Notes: a model not told the origin generated them from the sequence alone. DNA of 64,000 nt from CAWAVN01 sp963825075 (GCA_963825075.1 CAWGRX010000025.1:496001-560000); one strand, 5' to 3'. Counted from the first letter of the stretch, positions 52,771 through 62,481 are shown. A program made the numbers and translations.

Positions 52771-54348
52771 TTACTCGACGTGATACTCCGAAGCCAGCGT
52801 TTGGAAGTTCGTCAGACCATCATCGCTGAGTCCCGAATCGCGGACGATTTGCGTCTCGGCGACCTTGTTGCTGGTCAATTCCTTCGCGGCAGCGTGAATC
52901 CGCCCCATCGCATCGTAGCGGTAGGTGACTTCCACGGGCGAACCCTTGGGCAGATTGGGCGGGAGATCCGTCACGCGAAAATCGCCGATCAGCGTGCAAG
53001 CCGCCGGGTCGCGGGCTTCGCCTTCGAGAATCTCGACGTGGATCCGTTTCTGGTTTTCCGAAGTCGTGACGAAGCGCTGGCTCACGCTCTTGGGGATCTC
53101 GGTGTTTCTGGGAATCATGATGTGGTTCATCTTTCGCGACTTGTCTTCCGGATCGGTGACCTTGACGCCCAACGAGTGGGAATTGACGTCGGCGGTTTGC
53201 ACGGCGCGGAGCCGTTTCAAAACCGCCTGGGCCAATCGGCCTTCCGCGCCGGTCACGCGGGATTCCAGAATCGCCGCGTGAATGGCGGCCCCTTGGGCCA
53301 CGGCTTTTTCCGGCTCCAACTCGCGGGAGGGATTGCCCTTGGTCACGTCGCGGAGCATCTGCTCGACCACGGGCATGTACGTCGAACCGCCGACCAGGAG
53401 CACTTCATCGAGCGTTCCCGGCGCGACGCCGGCCTGCCGCATCACGAGCTCCGTGGTGTCTTTCGTGCGCTGCAAAAGGTCGCCCGTCATGCGTTCAAAG
53501 TCGCCGCGGGTCAGGCTGACCGTCAGCGTTTTGCCTTTGTGATAGACGTTAATGGGCACCTGCCCTTTGCGGCTGAGTTCGCGTTTGGCGTCTTCGCATT
53601 CCTGCTCGAAGGCTTTAAGCGATTCGGGATCCTCGCGGGGATCCTCGCCGAATTTCCGGCGGAATTGCTCGGCCACGTGATCCACCAGACGCCGGCTCCA
53701 ATCGAGGCCCCCGAGCATCACGTCCCCGTCCGTCGCCAAAACGCGGAACTGCGTGGGAGTATAGCGGACCACCGTCACGTCGAACGTCCCGCCGCCCAGG
53801 TCGTAAACCAGAATTGTCTTGTCGGCCATCTTCAAATCGGTGCGGCCGAGCTCGTTGCGGTTCCAGGCGTAAGCCAAAGTGGCCGCGGTCGGCTCGTTGA
53901 TGATGTCGATCACATTCAGCCCCGCAATGCGTCCCGCATCCTGCGTGGCCTTGCGGCGGACATCGTTGAAGTAATACGGCACCGTAATCACCGCGTTCGC
54001 GATCGGGCCGATGTGCTTCTCGGCATCCTGCTTGAGTTTTTTCAAAATGAGCGCTGAGACGAATTCCGACGTCAGCTTTTTGTTGCGATAGACCACATAG
54101 TAGTCTTTGTTCCCCATCTGGCGTTTGACGGCTTCCACGATTTTGCTGGGGTCCTCGATCGAAGCCCGCTCCGGCGACGGGCCGACGATGACTTGCCCCT
54201 CGTCGCCTAACAACACGACCGAAGGCGTAATCGGGCGGTCATCGGCGTTGTCAATCAAAACCGCCTGCCCCTCATCGTTGAGTTGCGAGATCGCGGAATA
54301 AGTCGTTCCCAAATCGATGCCGACGGTTTGTCCTTCCAGAAATTGCAT
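52771..54348 (-). CDS. Short Hsp70 (DnaK-like) protein
   Basis: 525 residues, about 110 shorter than DnaK. The N-terminal ATPase domain is complete: TVGIDLGTTYSAI, NAVITVPYYFNDVRRKATQDA, INEPTAATLAYAW, VYDLGGGTFDVTVVRY, VLLVGGSTYMPVVEQML. From about residue 390 a beta-sandwich-like substrate-binding part follows (SLGVKVTDPEDKSRKMNHIM, ACTLIGDFRVTDLP), but the helical lid and the C-terminal EEVD-type tail are missing. It is thus a specialised Hsp70, perhaps acting with the membrane J-like protein encoded just downstream. The start gives MQFLEGQTVGIDLG. No grpE or canonical dnaJ is near. Confidence 0.9.
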   Translation of the reverse strand: MQFLEGQTVGIDLGTTYSAISQLNDEGQAVLIDNADDRPITPSVVLLGDEGQVIVGPSPERASIEDPSKIVEAVKRQMGNKDYYVVYRNKKLTSEFVSALILKKLKQDAEKHIGPIANAVITVPYYFNDVRRKATQDAGRIAGLNVIDIINEPTAATLAYAWNRNELGRTDLKMADKTILVYDLGGGTFDVTVVRYTPTQFRVLATDGDVMLGGLDWSRRLVDHVAEQFRRKFGEDPREDPESLKAFEQECEDAKRELSRKGQVPINVYHKGKTLTVSLTRGDFERMTGDLLQRTKDTTELVMRQAGVAPGTLDEVLLVGGSTYMPVVEQMLRDVTKGNPSRELEPEKAVAQGAAIHAAILESRVTGAEGRLAQAVLKRLRAVQTADVNSHSLGVKVTDPEDKSRKMNHIMIPRNTEIPKSVSQRFVTTSENQKRIHVEILEGEARDPAACTLIGDFRVTDLPPNLPKGSPVEVTYRYDAMGRIHAAAKELTSNKVAETQIVRDSGLSDDGLTNFQTLASEYHVE

Positions 54349-54659
54349 AACCTCGCCTTTTTATGATTGCTGGCTCATGGTGGGTGTTATAGAAGAATGC
54401 TCGAAGCGTTAACACTCATGGATTGTGGTCGAGGGTCGCTCAGAAAAACCCGTCCCGGAAAGAAGGGAAGATCCGGGTGCCTTTATTGTGACACTGGCCC
54501 CCGGCAGTTGCAAGCGGCCAAATTCACAGATGAAGTTCCCGTTAAGGTGGGCACGCCCCACCTGTTCTGGGACAACCGCTTCCTCCAACAGGAAACGCAA
54601 AAACGTCGCGGATTTCAACGGACCGGCCAGGATTTTTTCCGATCGCCCTCAGGGAAACC
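54349..54659. other. Intergenic region, no gene seen
   Basis: 311 bases between the start of the Hsp70 gene and the stop of the glycosidase gene upstream on the same strand. It should hold the Hsp70 promoter. No CIRCE-like 9-base inverted repeat was found. A short inverted pair GGTGGGC/GCCCCACC lies near 54546-54561. Confidence 0.45.
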
Positions 54660-57356
54660 TCATGCCGGCGGCTTTCTGCGAGCCAGCAAGCGGGCGACCA
54701 GGGCCGTCCAACCGGTTTGATGGCTGGCCCCCGCGCCCCGGCCGTTGTCGCCGTGAAAATACTCATAAAACAGCACCAAATCCTCGCCAGGGTTGCCGGC
54801 GGAGTATCGCTGATCCTCCCCGTGGCAGGGCCGGCGACCGTTTTCATCGGGCAAGAACAGCGAACTCAACCGCCGGGCGATTTCGCAGGCGGCTTCTTTA
54901 AGCGTCATCATTCGTCCCGATCCCGTGGGCACCTCCACGCGAAAACCATCCCCATAAAAATGCCAATACCGCTCGAGCGCCTCGACGAGCAGATAATTCA
55001 TCGGAAACCACACCGGCCCGCGCCAATTGGAATTGCCGCCGAACATGCCGGAGTCCGACTCCGCCGGCTGGTAGCCCACGTGGAATTCCTCCGAGTCCAA
55101 GCGAAACACATACGGATGTTGCTCGTGGTATTTGGAGAGCGAGCGAATCCCGTAAGGCGACAAAAATTCGTTCTCATCAAACAGGTATTTGAAGACCCGC
55201 TCCAAGCGGTCGTGGCTGGGAATGGCCAGCAGCCGATGCGCGTGCTCCTGACCTGATGCTGCGTCCAATTCCATGTAGCTCACCTGGTCGGCCAGGTCGG
55301 GGCGATGGCTTAAGAACCAGTCCATCCGCTTTTTGAAGCCGGGCAGGCGTTCGATGACGTCGTTCTCCAAAACTTCCGCCGCGAACAAAGGCACCAGCCC
55401 CACCAGCGAGCGGGTCCGTAGCGGGATCGAATGCCCATCCACCAACAGCCGATCGTAATAAAAGCCGTCCTCCTCGTCCCACAGCCCGGTGCCGCCCACG
55501 CTGTTCATGGCGTCGGCGATGGCGATGTAATGCTCGAAGAACTTGGACGCCACGTCCTCATAGACCGGATCTTCGGAGGCCAGTTCGAGCGCCATCGACA
55601 GCATCGTGCCGCAGTAAAACGCCATCCACGCCGTGCCGTCGGCCTGCTCCAGATGCCCGCCGGTAGGCAAAGGCTTGGAGCGGTCGAACACGCCGATGTT
55701 ATCGAGCCCCAAAAACCCGCCCGCGAACAGATTCCGCCCGTTGGGATCCTTGCGGTTGACCCACCAGGTGAAGTTGAGCATCAGCTTGTGAAATGCCCGC
55801 TCCAAAAACGCCCGGTCCCGGCGGCCGCGCTCGTCAGCGATTTTATAAACCCGCCAACAGCCCCAGGCATGCACCGGCGGATTCACGTCGGAAAACGCAA
55901 ACTCATAAGCCGGGATCTGCCCGTTGGGGTGCATGTACCATTCCCGCAAAAACAAAATCATCTGCCGCTTGGCAAAGTCCGCATCGACCTCCGCAAACGG
56001 AACCATGTGAAACGCCAAATCCCACGCCGCGTACCAGGGGTATTCCCATTTGTCGGGCATCGAGATCACGTCCCGATTGAACAAATGCGGCCAATCGTGG
56101 TTCCGGCCGAACATCCGCTCGAACGGCGGCGCGGGCTGGCTGGGATCGCCCTTGAGCCACTCCCGCACCGCGTAATGATAAAACTGCTTCGTCCACAACA
56201 ACCCCGCATACGCTTGCCGGGCCACCTGCAGCGCTTCCTGATCGCATTGCTTGGCCGTGGGATTTCGCGATGCATAAAACGCATCCGCCTCGGCCATCCT
56301 CGCGATAAACGTCTCATCAAATAAAGAACCAAACGGGTCCTGCGTCTCGCCGTCCGTTTCCATCAACCGAAACTTGAGCACCGCCGACTCGCCCGCAGCG
56401 AGATTCAGCCGATACCACGCTGCCGCTTTCGTTCCCCGCGGGGCCGGGTTCACTGCCGTCTCATTGCCCTCGATCAGCCGGCGGTGAAAGCCGTCCTTCA
56501 CAAAAGGCGAAGTGCTAGCCGTTCCGAAAATGCGTTCAAAGTGCGTTTCATTCTCCGTAAACAACCACCTCGGCGGCGACGCGGGATTCGCCGGATCAAT
56601 CGCAAGCGTAAACGCCCCTAAAGTGGGGTGATAGTTGCGAACGGTCTTTTCATCCGCGAGCTTGAGGGCGGGCTTCGTGGTGCAATCATCGTATCGGCAG
56701 CCCCAGGACCAGGTGTTGCGAAACCACACCGTCGGCAGCAGGTGAAGCGGGGCCGCTACGGGGCCGCGATTGGTCACCGTCAGGCGGATCAACACATCGT
56801 TCGGCCCGGCTTTGGCGTATTCCGCAAGCACATCGAAATAGCGGTTCTCCCGAAAGACGCCGGTATCGGCCAACTCGTATTCCCGGTCATGACAACCCCG
56901 CCGGCGATTCTCCGCGACCAAATCTTCATAAGGGAACGCCGACTGCGGGTAGCGATACACCGCCTTCATATAAGAGTGCGTCGGCGTGGAATCCAAATAG
57001 AAGTATTCCTCCTTGACATCCTCGCCGTGATTGCCTTCCGGCCCCGTCAAGCCGAACAACCGCTCTTTGAGAATGTTGTCCTTCTCGTTCCACAAGGCCC
57101 ACGCAAAGCACAATCGGCACTCGCGGTCGGTGATGCCCAATAGGCCGTCTTCGCCCCAGCGGTAAGCCCGGCTGCGGGCATGGTCGTGCGGAAACGCATC
57201 CCACACGACGCCGTGCTCCGAATAGTCCTCCCGCACCGTCCCCCACTGCCGTTCGGAAAGATAAGGCCCCCAGCGTTTCCAGTTCGCCGTCCGCGTCTCC
57301 GATTGCCGAAGCCGATCGTCTTCCGCCGTCCGGCCGTAATTTGCAGGGTGAGACAT
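54660..57356 (-). CDS. GH63-like glycoside hydrolase (MGH1-type)
   Basis: 898 residues from ATG 57356 (GAGG 5 bases upstream; a GTG two codons earlier is possible). N-terminal beta-sandwich part (RWGPYLSERQWGTVREDYSE, EYFYLDSTPTHSYMKAVYRYP) and a C-terminal (alpha/alpha)6 toroid with MFGRNHDWPHLFNRDVISMP, KWEYPWYAAWDLAFHMVPFA, DPNGRNLFAGGFLGLDNIG and GMFGGNSNWRGPVWFPMNYL. The W(Y)AAWDLAF segment holds a likely catalytic acid, and GNSNWRGPVW is a substrate-site hallmark of GH63 and relatives. Bacterial members hydrolyse alpha-glucosides such as glucosylglycerate or mannosylglycerate. No signal peptide, so cytoplasmic. The substrate is not predictable. Confidence 0.85.
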   Translation of the reverse strand: MSHPANYGRTAEDDRLRQSETRTANWKRWGPYLSERQWGTVREDYSEHGVVWDAFPHDHARSRAYRWGEDGLLGITDRECRLCFAWALWNEKDNILKERLFGLTGPEGNHGEDVKEEYFYLDSTPTHSYMKAVYRYPQSAFPYEDLVAENRRRGCHDREYELADTGVFRENRYFDVLAEYAKAGPNDVLIRLTVTNRGPVAAPLHLLPTVWFRNTWSWGCRYDDCTTKPALKLADEKTVRNYHPTLGAFTLAIDPANPASPPRWLFTENETHFERIFGTASTSPFVKDGFHRRLIEGNETAVNPAPRGTKAAAWYRLNLAAGESAVLKFRLMETDGETQDPFGSLFDETFIARMAEADAFYASRNPTAKQCDQEALQVARQAYAGLLWTKQFYHYAVREWLKGDPSQPAPPFERMFGRNHDWPHLFNRDVISMPDKWEYPWYAAWDLAFHMVPFAEVDADFAKRQMILFLREWYMHPNGQIPAYEFAFSDVNPPVHAWGCWRVYKIADERGRRDRAFLERAFHKLMLNFTWWVNRKDPNGRNLFAGGFLGLDNIGVFDRSKPLPTGGHLEQADGTAWMAFYCGTMLSMALELASEDPVYEDVASKFFEHYIAIADAMNSVGGTGLWDEEDGFYYDRLLVDGHSIPLRTRSLVGLVPLFAAEVLENDVIERLPGFKKRMDWFLSHRPDLADQVSYMELDAASGQEHAHRLLAIPSHDRLERVFKYLFDENEFLSPYGIRSLSKYHEQHPYVFRLDSEEFHVGYQPAESDSGMFGGNSNWRGPVWFPMNYLLVEALERYWHFYGDGFRVEVPTGSGRMMTLKEAACEIARRLSSLFLPDENGRRPCHGEDQRYSAGNPGEDLVLFYEYFHGDNGRGAGASHQTGWTALVARLLARRKPPA

Positions 57357-57431
57357 CGGCACCTCGGTGTGAGTCGAAGGAAGTCAAACAGGATGCAAAA
57401 GCCACGAATCCGAATTGTAGAATCCCCGGCC

Positions 57432-58844
57432 CTACGAATCTACGGAGTCCTGTTCGTCGGGGATGGCGCGGCCGTGCGGGTCTTCCGTCGGGCTTTCGAG
57501 TTCCGCGGCCAAATCCTGGCGGAGAGACGGATCGAGATAATGTTCAATCCGGTGGGCCGATTGGTGGAGGCGTGCATCGGACAGATTGAAGTGCTGGGCC
57601 ATATAACTTTCCCAAAGCCGATGGGCGCGAACGAGTCCCTGTGCCCGTTGCCGGCCTTGGTCGGTCAAATGAAATTCCCGATCGATCTTCTCAATACTTC
57701 CTTGCCACATCAGCCGCCAAAGCGCAAACCGGGGAATCGGCATCTGATAACCGAGTTGTTGGCTCAACAAAGACGGGGCGAACTCGGTTTGCTGATCGAG
57801 ATCGAGTTCTTCCATGCGATACAGCAGTCCCAGTAAATCATCCCCCGCGACTTTCAGGCTGAGCAGCGTCTGATGCAGAAATCGGCTGAGAATCCCTTGC
57901 CGGGGAGCAAACACGAGCGCCAGGAAAAACAGCCCACCGGAAGTCGCCGCCATCATCCCGGCCGTGCTCGCTTCGCCCACGGAATCCATCCCGAACAAAG
58001 GAAACAAGAGTGCCGGCAGAGTTCTCGCGAATACATGCCCCAACAGGGCACTTAACGCGGCGATCAACAGGCCCAAAGGGATCATTCGCTCGAGCCGCGA
58101 AGTCAGCAAGAACGCCGTCGCCGCGGGCACGATGAGCATGGCGATCACAATAATGCTGCCCACGCTTTCAAACACCGCCACAATCGTCGAAGCCGTCACC
58201 GCCATCAACACATAGTTGATGATCATCGCATTAATGCCCAGCGCCGTCGCCAACTCCGCATCAAATGTGCTAATTCTTAGTTCCTTGAAAAACAGCACCG
58301 TCAGAAACAGGTTGATCGCGAGCATAATGCCGTTAAAGAGGATCGCCCGTGGAATCTGGGTACCGCCGATCGTCGTCGTATCCATAATCATCGTGGCCAC
58401 GGACCCATACAGCACGCATTGCACATCAACATGCGCGGTGTCCACGACCCGCATTAAAAGGAGCCCCAGGGCAAACATTGTGGTGAACACGACCCCCAAA
58501 GCCGCGGTCGATTCTACCCGGCCGAGTTTTTGAATCGCTTCGGTCAGCAAAGCCGCGAGAACCCCAATCAAGACCGCTCCTAAGAACATCAGCCAATGCA
58601 CGGCCCTAGCCAGGCTGTCATCAGCGACATCGCCTGACGAAAACAACCAACCGGAGAAAAAAAACGCCAGCATAATTCCCAAAAGCGAAGTATGACTGAG
58701 CGCATCCCCCATCAAACTCTGCCGCCGAAGCAGCAGATAGTTCCCCGGAATCGCGCACGCCATCCCCGCCAGCGCTGTGATCAGCACCATCCAAGTATCG
58801 ATGACGCTCCAGTTTTCTAGTTGATTCAGAATCTCGGCAAACAT
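57432..58844 (-). CDS. Metal ABC transporter permease fused to a DtxR-like domain (second permease)
   Basis: 470 residues from ATG 58844. Residues ~10-305 are an ABC-3 type permease of nine helices (WMVLITALAGMACAIPGNYLLL, RRQSLMGDALSHTSLLGIML, VVFTTMFALGLLLMR, VGSIIVIAMLIVPAATAFLL). Residues ~345-470 form a winged-helix plus helical part: LSLKVAGDDLLGLLYRMEEL, REFHLTDQGRQRAQGLVRAHRLWESYMAQHF and SAHRIEHYLDPSLRQDL, which is the dimerisation/metal-binding helix pattern of DtxR/MntR regulators. The operon has a partner permease of the same design. It likely imports manganese, zinc or iron. Confidence 0.87.
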   Translation of the reverse strand: MFAEILNQLENWSVIDTWMVLITALAGMACAIPGNYLLLRRQSLMGDALSHTSLLGIMLAFFFSGWLFSSGDVADDSLARAVHWLMFLGAVLIGVLAALLTEAIQKLGRVESTAALGVVFTTMFALGLLLMRVVDTAHVDVQCVLYGSVATMIMDTTTIGGTQIPRAILFNGIMLAINLFLTVLFFKELRISTFDAELATALGINAMIINYVLMAVTASTIVAVFESVGSIIVIAMLIVPAATAFLLTSRLERMIPLGLLIAALSALLGHVFARTLPALLFPLFGMDSVGEASTAGMMAATSGGLFFLALVFAPRQGILSRFLHQTLLSLKVAGDDLLGLLYRMEELDLDQQTEFAPSLLSQQLGYQMPIPRFALWRLMWQGSIEKIDREFHLTDQGRQRAQGLVRAHRLWESYMAQHFNLSDARLHQSAHRIEHYLDPSLRQDLAAELESPTEDPHGRAIPDEQDSVDS

Positions 58845-59004
58845 GACAGGTTGTGTTATAAACGGTGCGAGAGAATTAGTCGCAGGGGGGGGACACCGCT
58901 CGAAGGGTGGTCCGCCCCGGCTTATATAATTCTTAACTCGCATTGACTGAACAGAACGCTCGATGTGCCGGCTGCTACACGGCTAACTGTTTAATCCCTT
59001 CGTT
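58845..59004. other. 160-base gap between the two permease genes
   Basis: Contains an eight-G run (about 58884-58891) and an imperfect hairpin (GGACACCGCTCG / CGAAGGGTGGTCC). No gene. The gap suggests that the second permease may also have its own promoter. Confidence 0.4.
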
Positions 59005-60480
59005 CTATATCCACGAATAATCCCCCGAAAGCTGATGCGGACTTTCAGGCATCCCAAGTTGCTCCTGTTTCATCAACGATTCTAGCTCGGCGATCATGGC
59101 GGGCTCCAGGATATGTTCGATCCGGTCGGCATCGCGATCGACCTGGGCCGGGGCGATGTCGGCATAGTGAATCAAAAACAGTTCCCACATCCGATGATTC
59201 CGCACAGCCCGGCGGGCCAATTCCAAGCCCTTGGAAGTCAGGCGGTAACATGCCTGGGCATCCCGCCACATCAGTCCTTGGTTTTGGGCTTTCCGCAACA
59301 GCCGCCGCACCCGCGCCGCCGTCCAGGATCGCTTTTGGAGAAGGTCTTCCATCGTGACCGATTGGGTGAGAATGTCTTCTTGCATATCGATTGGCCGTTT
59401 GGGTTCAAGAAGTTCAAACATGGCCCTGAGCAAATCGTGCTGGCCGATTCGCCCTCGCAATTGGCGTTGATGCCACAACCGAAAAACGATGCCCCGTTTC
59501 GCTCCGAAGAGCAGGCTGACTAAAAAGAAAACCGATTCCACCACGACAATCACCGCGCCCGTCGCGAGCTTGGGAATGATCGAACTCGCCAACACGCCGA
59601 CGAACGCGCTCCCCCCGCCGATGCCAGCCGAAATCACCGTCATGGCGATCAGATCATCGGACCAGAACCGGGCCGCGGCGGCGGGAATAATTAGGATCGC
59701 CACGACCAAAACCAGCCCTACACTCTGCAAACCGATCACCGTCACTGCGACGACAATCCCCATCAACAGGAGATCGAGCACCGTGACCGGCCAACCCAAG
59801 GCCTTGGCGAATTCCTCATCGAAACAAAGCAGCGAAAACTCCTTAAATAGGAATCCGCAAACGACCAACACCACGAGAGAGGCTTGGGCGATCAACACCA
59901 CATCGGCCCGAATCATGCGGGCGGCCTGCCCGAAAATAAAATCCCGGAGACCCGCCGAACTCCCGCCGGGAATGCTTTGAATCACCGTGAATAGAGAAAT
60001 TCCCAACCCGTAAAAAATGCTCAGCACGATGGCGAGCGCCGCATCTTCTTTGACGCGGGAAGATTTGACGATCAGCAGCGTGCAAAACACGCCGAGCAAA
60101 GCAGAAATTGTCGCACCGATCAATAGACCGGATAACGTTTTCCCGGTGCCCGGTTGAATGGCTTCCATAATCAAAAACGCCATCCCAATTCCCGGCAGCG
60201 AGGCATGTCCCACGACATCACCCACCAGGGAGCGCTTTCGCAATAACATAAATACCCCGACGACTCCGCCGGAGACTCCTAGTAGCGTCGTTCCGAGAAG
60301 CACGATGCGCGTGTTATAGTCCCGGAGACTTAGCGTGCGATAGAGTTCACCCATCGAACCGGCATTGCCCGCGACATTCGCCTGAGCAAGTGCTTGATTC
60401 GTCATGAAGACTAGGAAGAGAAAACCCGCGAGAATTGAACTAGATCTAGCACGAATCCCTAGCGCTGGGAGACTATTCAT
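59005..60480 (-). CDS. Metal ABC transporter permease fused to a DtxR-like domain (first permease)
   Basis: 491 residues. It has an N-terminal signal-like helix (SILAGFLFLVFMTNQALAQA), then an ABC-3 permease (LLGTTLLGVSGGVVGVFMLL, RKRSLVGDVVGHASLPGIGM, GLQSVGLVLVVAILIIPAAA). From about residue 360 comes MFELLEPKRPIDMQED, a winged helix (VTMEDLLQKRSWTAARVRRLLRKAQNQG, YRLTSKGLELARRAVRNHRMWELFLIHY) and DRDADRIEHILEPAMIAELE, the DtxR-type dimerisation segment with potential metal-binding His/Glu. Its start overlaps the ATPase gene by 4 bases, so it is part of the same transcript. Confidence 0.88.
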   Translation of the reverse strand: MNSLPALGIRARSSSILAGFLFLVFMTNQALAQANVAGNAGSMGELYRTLSLRDYNTRIVLLGTTLLGVSGGVVGVFMLLRKRSLVGDVVGHASLPGIGMAFLIMEAIQPGTGKTLSGLLIGATISALLGVFCTLLIVKSSRVKEDAALAIVLSIFYGLGISLFTVIQSIPGGSSAGLRDFIFGQAARMIRADVVLIAQASLVVLVVCGFLFKEFSLLCFDEEFAKALGWPVTVLDLLLMGIVVAVTVIGLQSVGLVLVVAILIIPAAAARFWSDDLIAMTVISAGIGGGSAFVGVLASSIIPKLATGAVIVVVESVFFLVSLLFGAKRGIVFRLWHQRQLRGRIGQHDLLRAMFELLEPKRPIDMQEDILTQSVTMEDLLQKRSWTAARVRRLLRKAQNQGLMWRDAQACYRLTSKGLELARRAVRNHRMWELFLIHYADIAPAQVDRDADRIEHILEPAMIAELESLMKQEQLGMPESPHQLSGDYSWI

Positions 60481-61280
60481 ATTGAATCCCCCATCTCCAT
60501 GCGGTGCCCGACTTGATCCAACAGCGCCAGTTTGCCGCCGTAGGTTTTTTTGAGATTTTCGGAGGTAAACGTTTCTGACGTCGGCCCGGAAGCAACCACG
60601 CGCATGTTTAACAGCAACACATAGTCGAAATACTCTTTTACCGTCTGCAAATCGTGGTGGACGACCAAGGCCGTTTTTTGAGATTGGCGAAGTTCGCGGA
60701 GCAGTTCCACGATGGCCCGTTCGGTCGCGGCATCCACCCCGGCAAAAGGTTCATCCATGAGGTAGAGATCCGCATCTTGAACTAGAGCTCTCGCCAGGAA
60801 CACCCGCTGTTGTTGCCCGCCGGAGAGCTGGCTGATTTGCCGGTGGGCATAAGGCCCCATGCCCACGCGTTCCAAGGCCTCTTGGGCGATCAGGCGGTAT
60901 TTGTGCGTGACGGGTCTAAACCAGCCGATCTTGCGGTACAGGCCCATCGTGACAACTTGCAGCGCATTGATCGGGAAGTCCCAATCGACCGAACCTCGTT
61001 GTGGGACATAGGCCACGCGGTCGCGGGACTTGCGGTAAGGCTTTCCGAACACCTTGACCACACCCGAGGCGCGGGGCACAAGATCGAGAGCCGCCTTAAT
61101 CAAGGTCGATTTGCCCGCTCCATTGGGCCCGATGATCGCGATTAACTTTCCCGTCGGGGCGAGGAAATCAATATCCCAGAGCACCGGCTTTCTGTGATAA
61201 GCCACCGTCATATCCTGAATCACCAGTGGGGACGTATTGAGCTTTTCTCCAGGAGAGTTCTTCGACGCAACATCCGGCAT
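60477..61280 (-). CDS. Metal ABC transporter ATP-binding protein
   Basis: 267 residues. Walker A GPNGAGKST, Q-loop VPQRGSVDWDFP (the SVDWDFP form is typical of manganese/zinc/iron importers), signature LSGGQQQRVFLARAL, Walker B ADLYLMDEPFAG and the switch His in VVHHDLQTV are all present. It powers the two membrane permeases encoded directly downstream (4-base overlap). The N-terminus carries about 17 extra residues before the ABC fold (LVIQDMTVAYHRKPVLWD). Confidence 0.95.
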   Translation of the reverse strand: MPDVASKNSPGEKLNTSPLVIQDMTVAYHRKPVLWDIDFLAPTGKLIAIIGPNGAGKSTLIKAALDLVPRASGVVKVFGKPYRKSRDRVAYVPQRGSVDWDFPINALQVVTMGLYRKIGWFRPVTHKYRLIAQEALERVGMGPYAHRQISQLSGGQQQRVFLARALVQDADLYLMDEPFAGVDAATERAIVELLRELRQSQKTALVVHHDLQTVKEYFDYVLLLNMRVVASGPTSETFTSENLKKTYGGKLALLDQVGHRMEMGDSI

Positions 61281-61398
61281 AGGGCACTAACGATTCATAA
61301 ATTGGCAACAATTCAATCTTAATCCTAACCTTAAGCTTAATCGTCTTACCACTTCATCATTAAACTACCATCAATGTTCTCGTCCGTTATAGACCGGC

Positions 61399-62481
61399 CT
61401 ACTCCCCAGACAGCTTCCCATAAAGACCCCGCTTTGGAGCCTCGCCGCCTAAAGCGAGCGTAATCGTCGTGATGTTATGATCCATCATACCGATGTAGGT
61501 CCCTTCATAGGTTCCGGTCCGGCCCATGGCATCGGAATAGAGCTTCCCGCCGATGGCTACGTCCTGGCCGCGTTTTTTTGCGCCTTCGCGGATGGCTTGC
61601 ATGTTTTTGGGGTTCACGCTGCTTTCCACGAAGATCGCTTTAATTTTTCGCGCGACGATCACATCCACCAGCCGGTTGACATCGTTCACGCCGGCTTCAG
61701 ACTCCGTGGTAATCCCCTGGGCCGACTTGACAGGGATTTTGTAAGCGCAGGAGAAGTAGCCGAACGCATCGTGGGCCGTGATTAGCACGCGGTTTTCTTC
61801 CGGGATGCTGGCGATGGCTTTGGTCGCATAGTCGGCAAGTTCCGCAAGTTGTTTTCGGTAAGCCTCGGCGTTTTTCGCATACACATCCTTGCCCTGGGGA
61901 TCATACGCGGCGAGCGCTTGGGCAACGTGCCCGGTGCACAAACTCCAGGCGGCAATGTTTCCCCACACGTGCGGGTCGGGATACCCTTCAAACTCCGGAG
62001 GCGTATGCAAGAAGCCGCGCGAGAGGCCGTCGGTCACTGCGAATATCGCTTTGCCGGTCTTCGCTTGCCGGTCGAAGACATCCTGCATGCGATGTTCCAG
62101 GTTGAGACCGGAATAAAAGACCACGTCGGCCTCGATCAGCTTTTGTACATCATTGCGGGTCGCCTGGTACAGGTGCGGATCGACGCCTTCGCTCATCAGC
62201 CCGGTGACGCGCGCCCGATTGCCCGCGACGTGCCGAACGATGTCGGTCACCATGCCCACGGTGGTCACGATTTCAAACGGGCCGTCGCCAGCGCGGGTTT
62301 GCGACAGGTGAAAGGAAACGTCCCGGGCATTGGGCTGGAGTTCGTCGCCGCATCGCAGGGACACATCGCTGCTGGTGCGGCCGCTTTCCGGAGCCGATGA
62401 ATCGGTCGGAGCACAGCCCGGGCACGCCACGAGCGCGGCGCCGATGAGTAGGAATCCGAAATGCGAAACAATGCGAATCAT
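61399..62481 (-). CDS. Metal-binding lipoprotein of the ABC importer (ZnuA/TroA family)
   Basis: 360 residues from ATG 62481. Signal with lipobox (FLLIGAALVAC), then the cluster A-I fold: IVTTVGMVTDIVRHVAGNRA, GVDPHLYQATRNDVQKLIEAD with metal ligand His, DPHVWGNIAAWSLC, ENRVLITAHDAFGYFSCAYK with His and a later Asp/Glu (IFVESSVNP, GMMDHNITTI). It captures Mn, Zn or Fe outside the membrane and delivers it to the permeases. There is a 118-base gap before the ATPase gene. The metal is not decided by the visible residues. Confidence 0.92.
   Translation of the reverse strand: MIRIVSHFGFLLIGAALVACPGCAPTDSSAPESGRTSSDVSLRCGDELQPNARDVSFHLSQTRAGDGPFEIVTTVGMVTDIVRHVAGNRARVTGLMSEGVDPHLYQATRNDVQKLIEADVVFYSGLNLEHRMQDVFDRQAKTGKAIFAVTDGLSRGFLHTPPEFEGYPDPHVWGNIAAWSLCTGHVAQALAAYDPQGKDVYAKNAEAYRKQLAELADYATKAIASIPEENRVLITAHDAFGYFSCAYKIPVKSAQGITTESEAGVNDVNRLVDVIVARKIKAIFVESSVNPKNMQAIREGAKKRGQDVAIGGKLYSDAMGRTGTYEGTYIGMMDHNITTITLALGGEAPKRGLYGKLSGE

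Noticed and set aside
61310..61372. Possible DtxR/MntR operator (TTAAGGTTAGGATTAAG on the minus strand) before the metal ABC ATPase gene
   Set aside because: Only one half resembles the DtxR consensus, and the tract is a run of CTTAATC-like units that also occurs at 29602-29638 before an unrelated SDR gene, so it looks like a low-complexity repeat.
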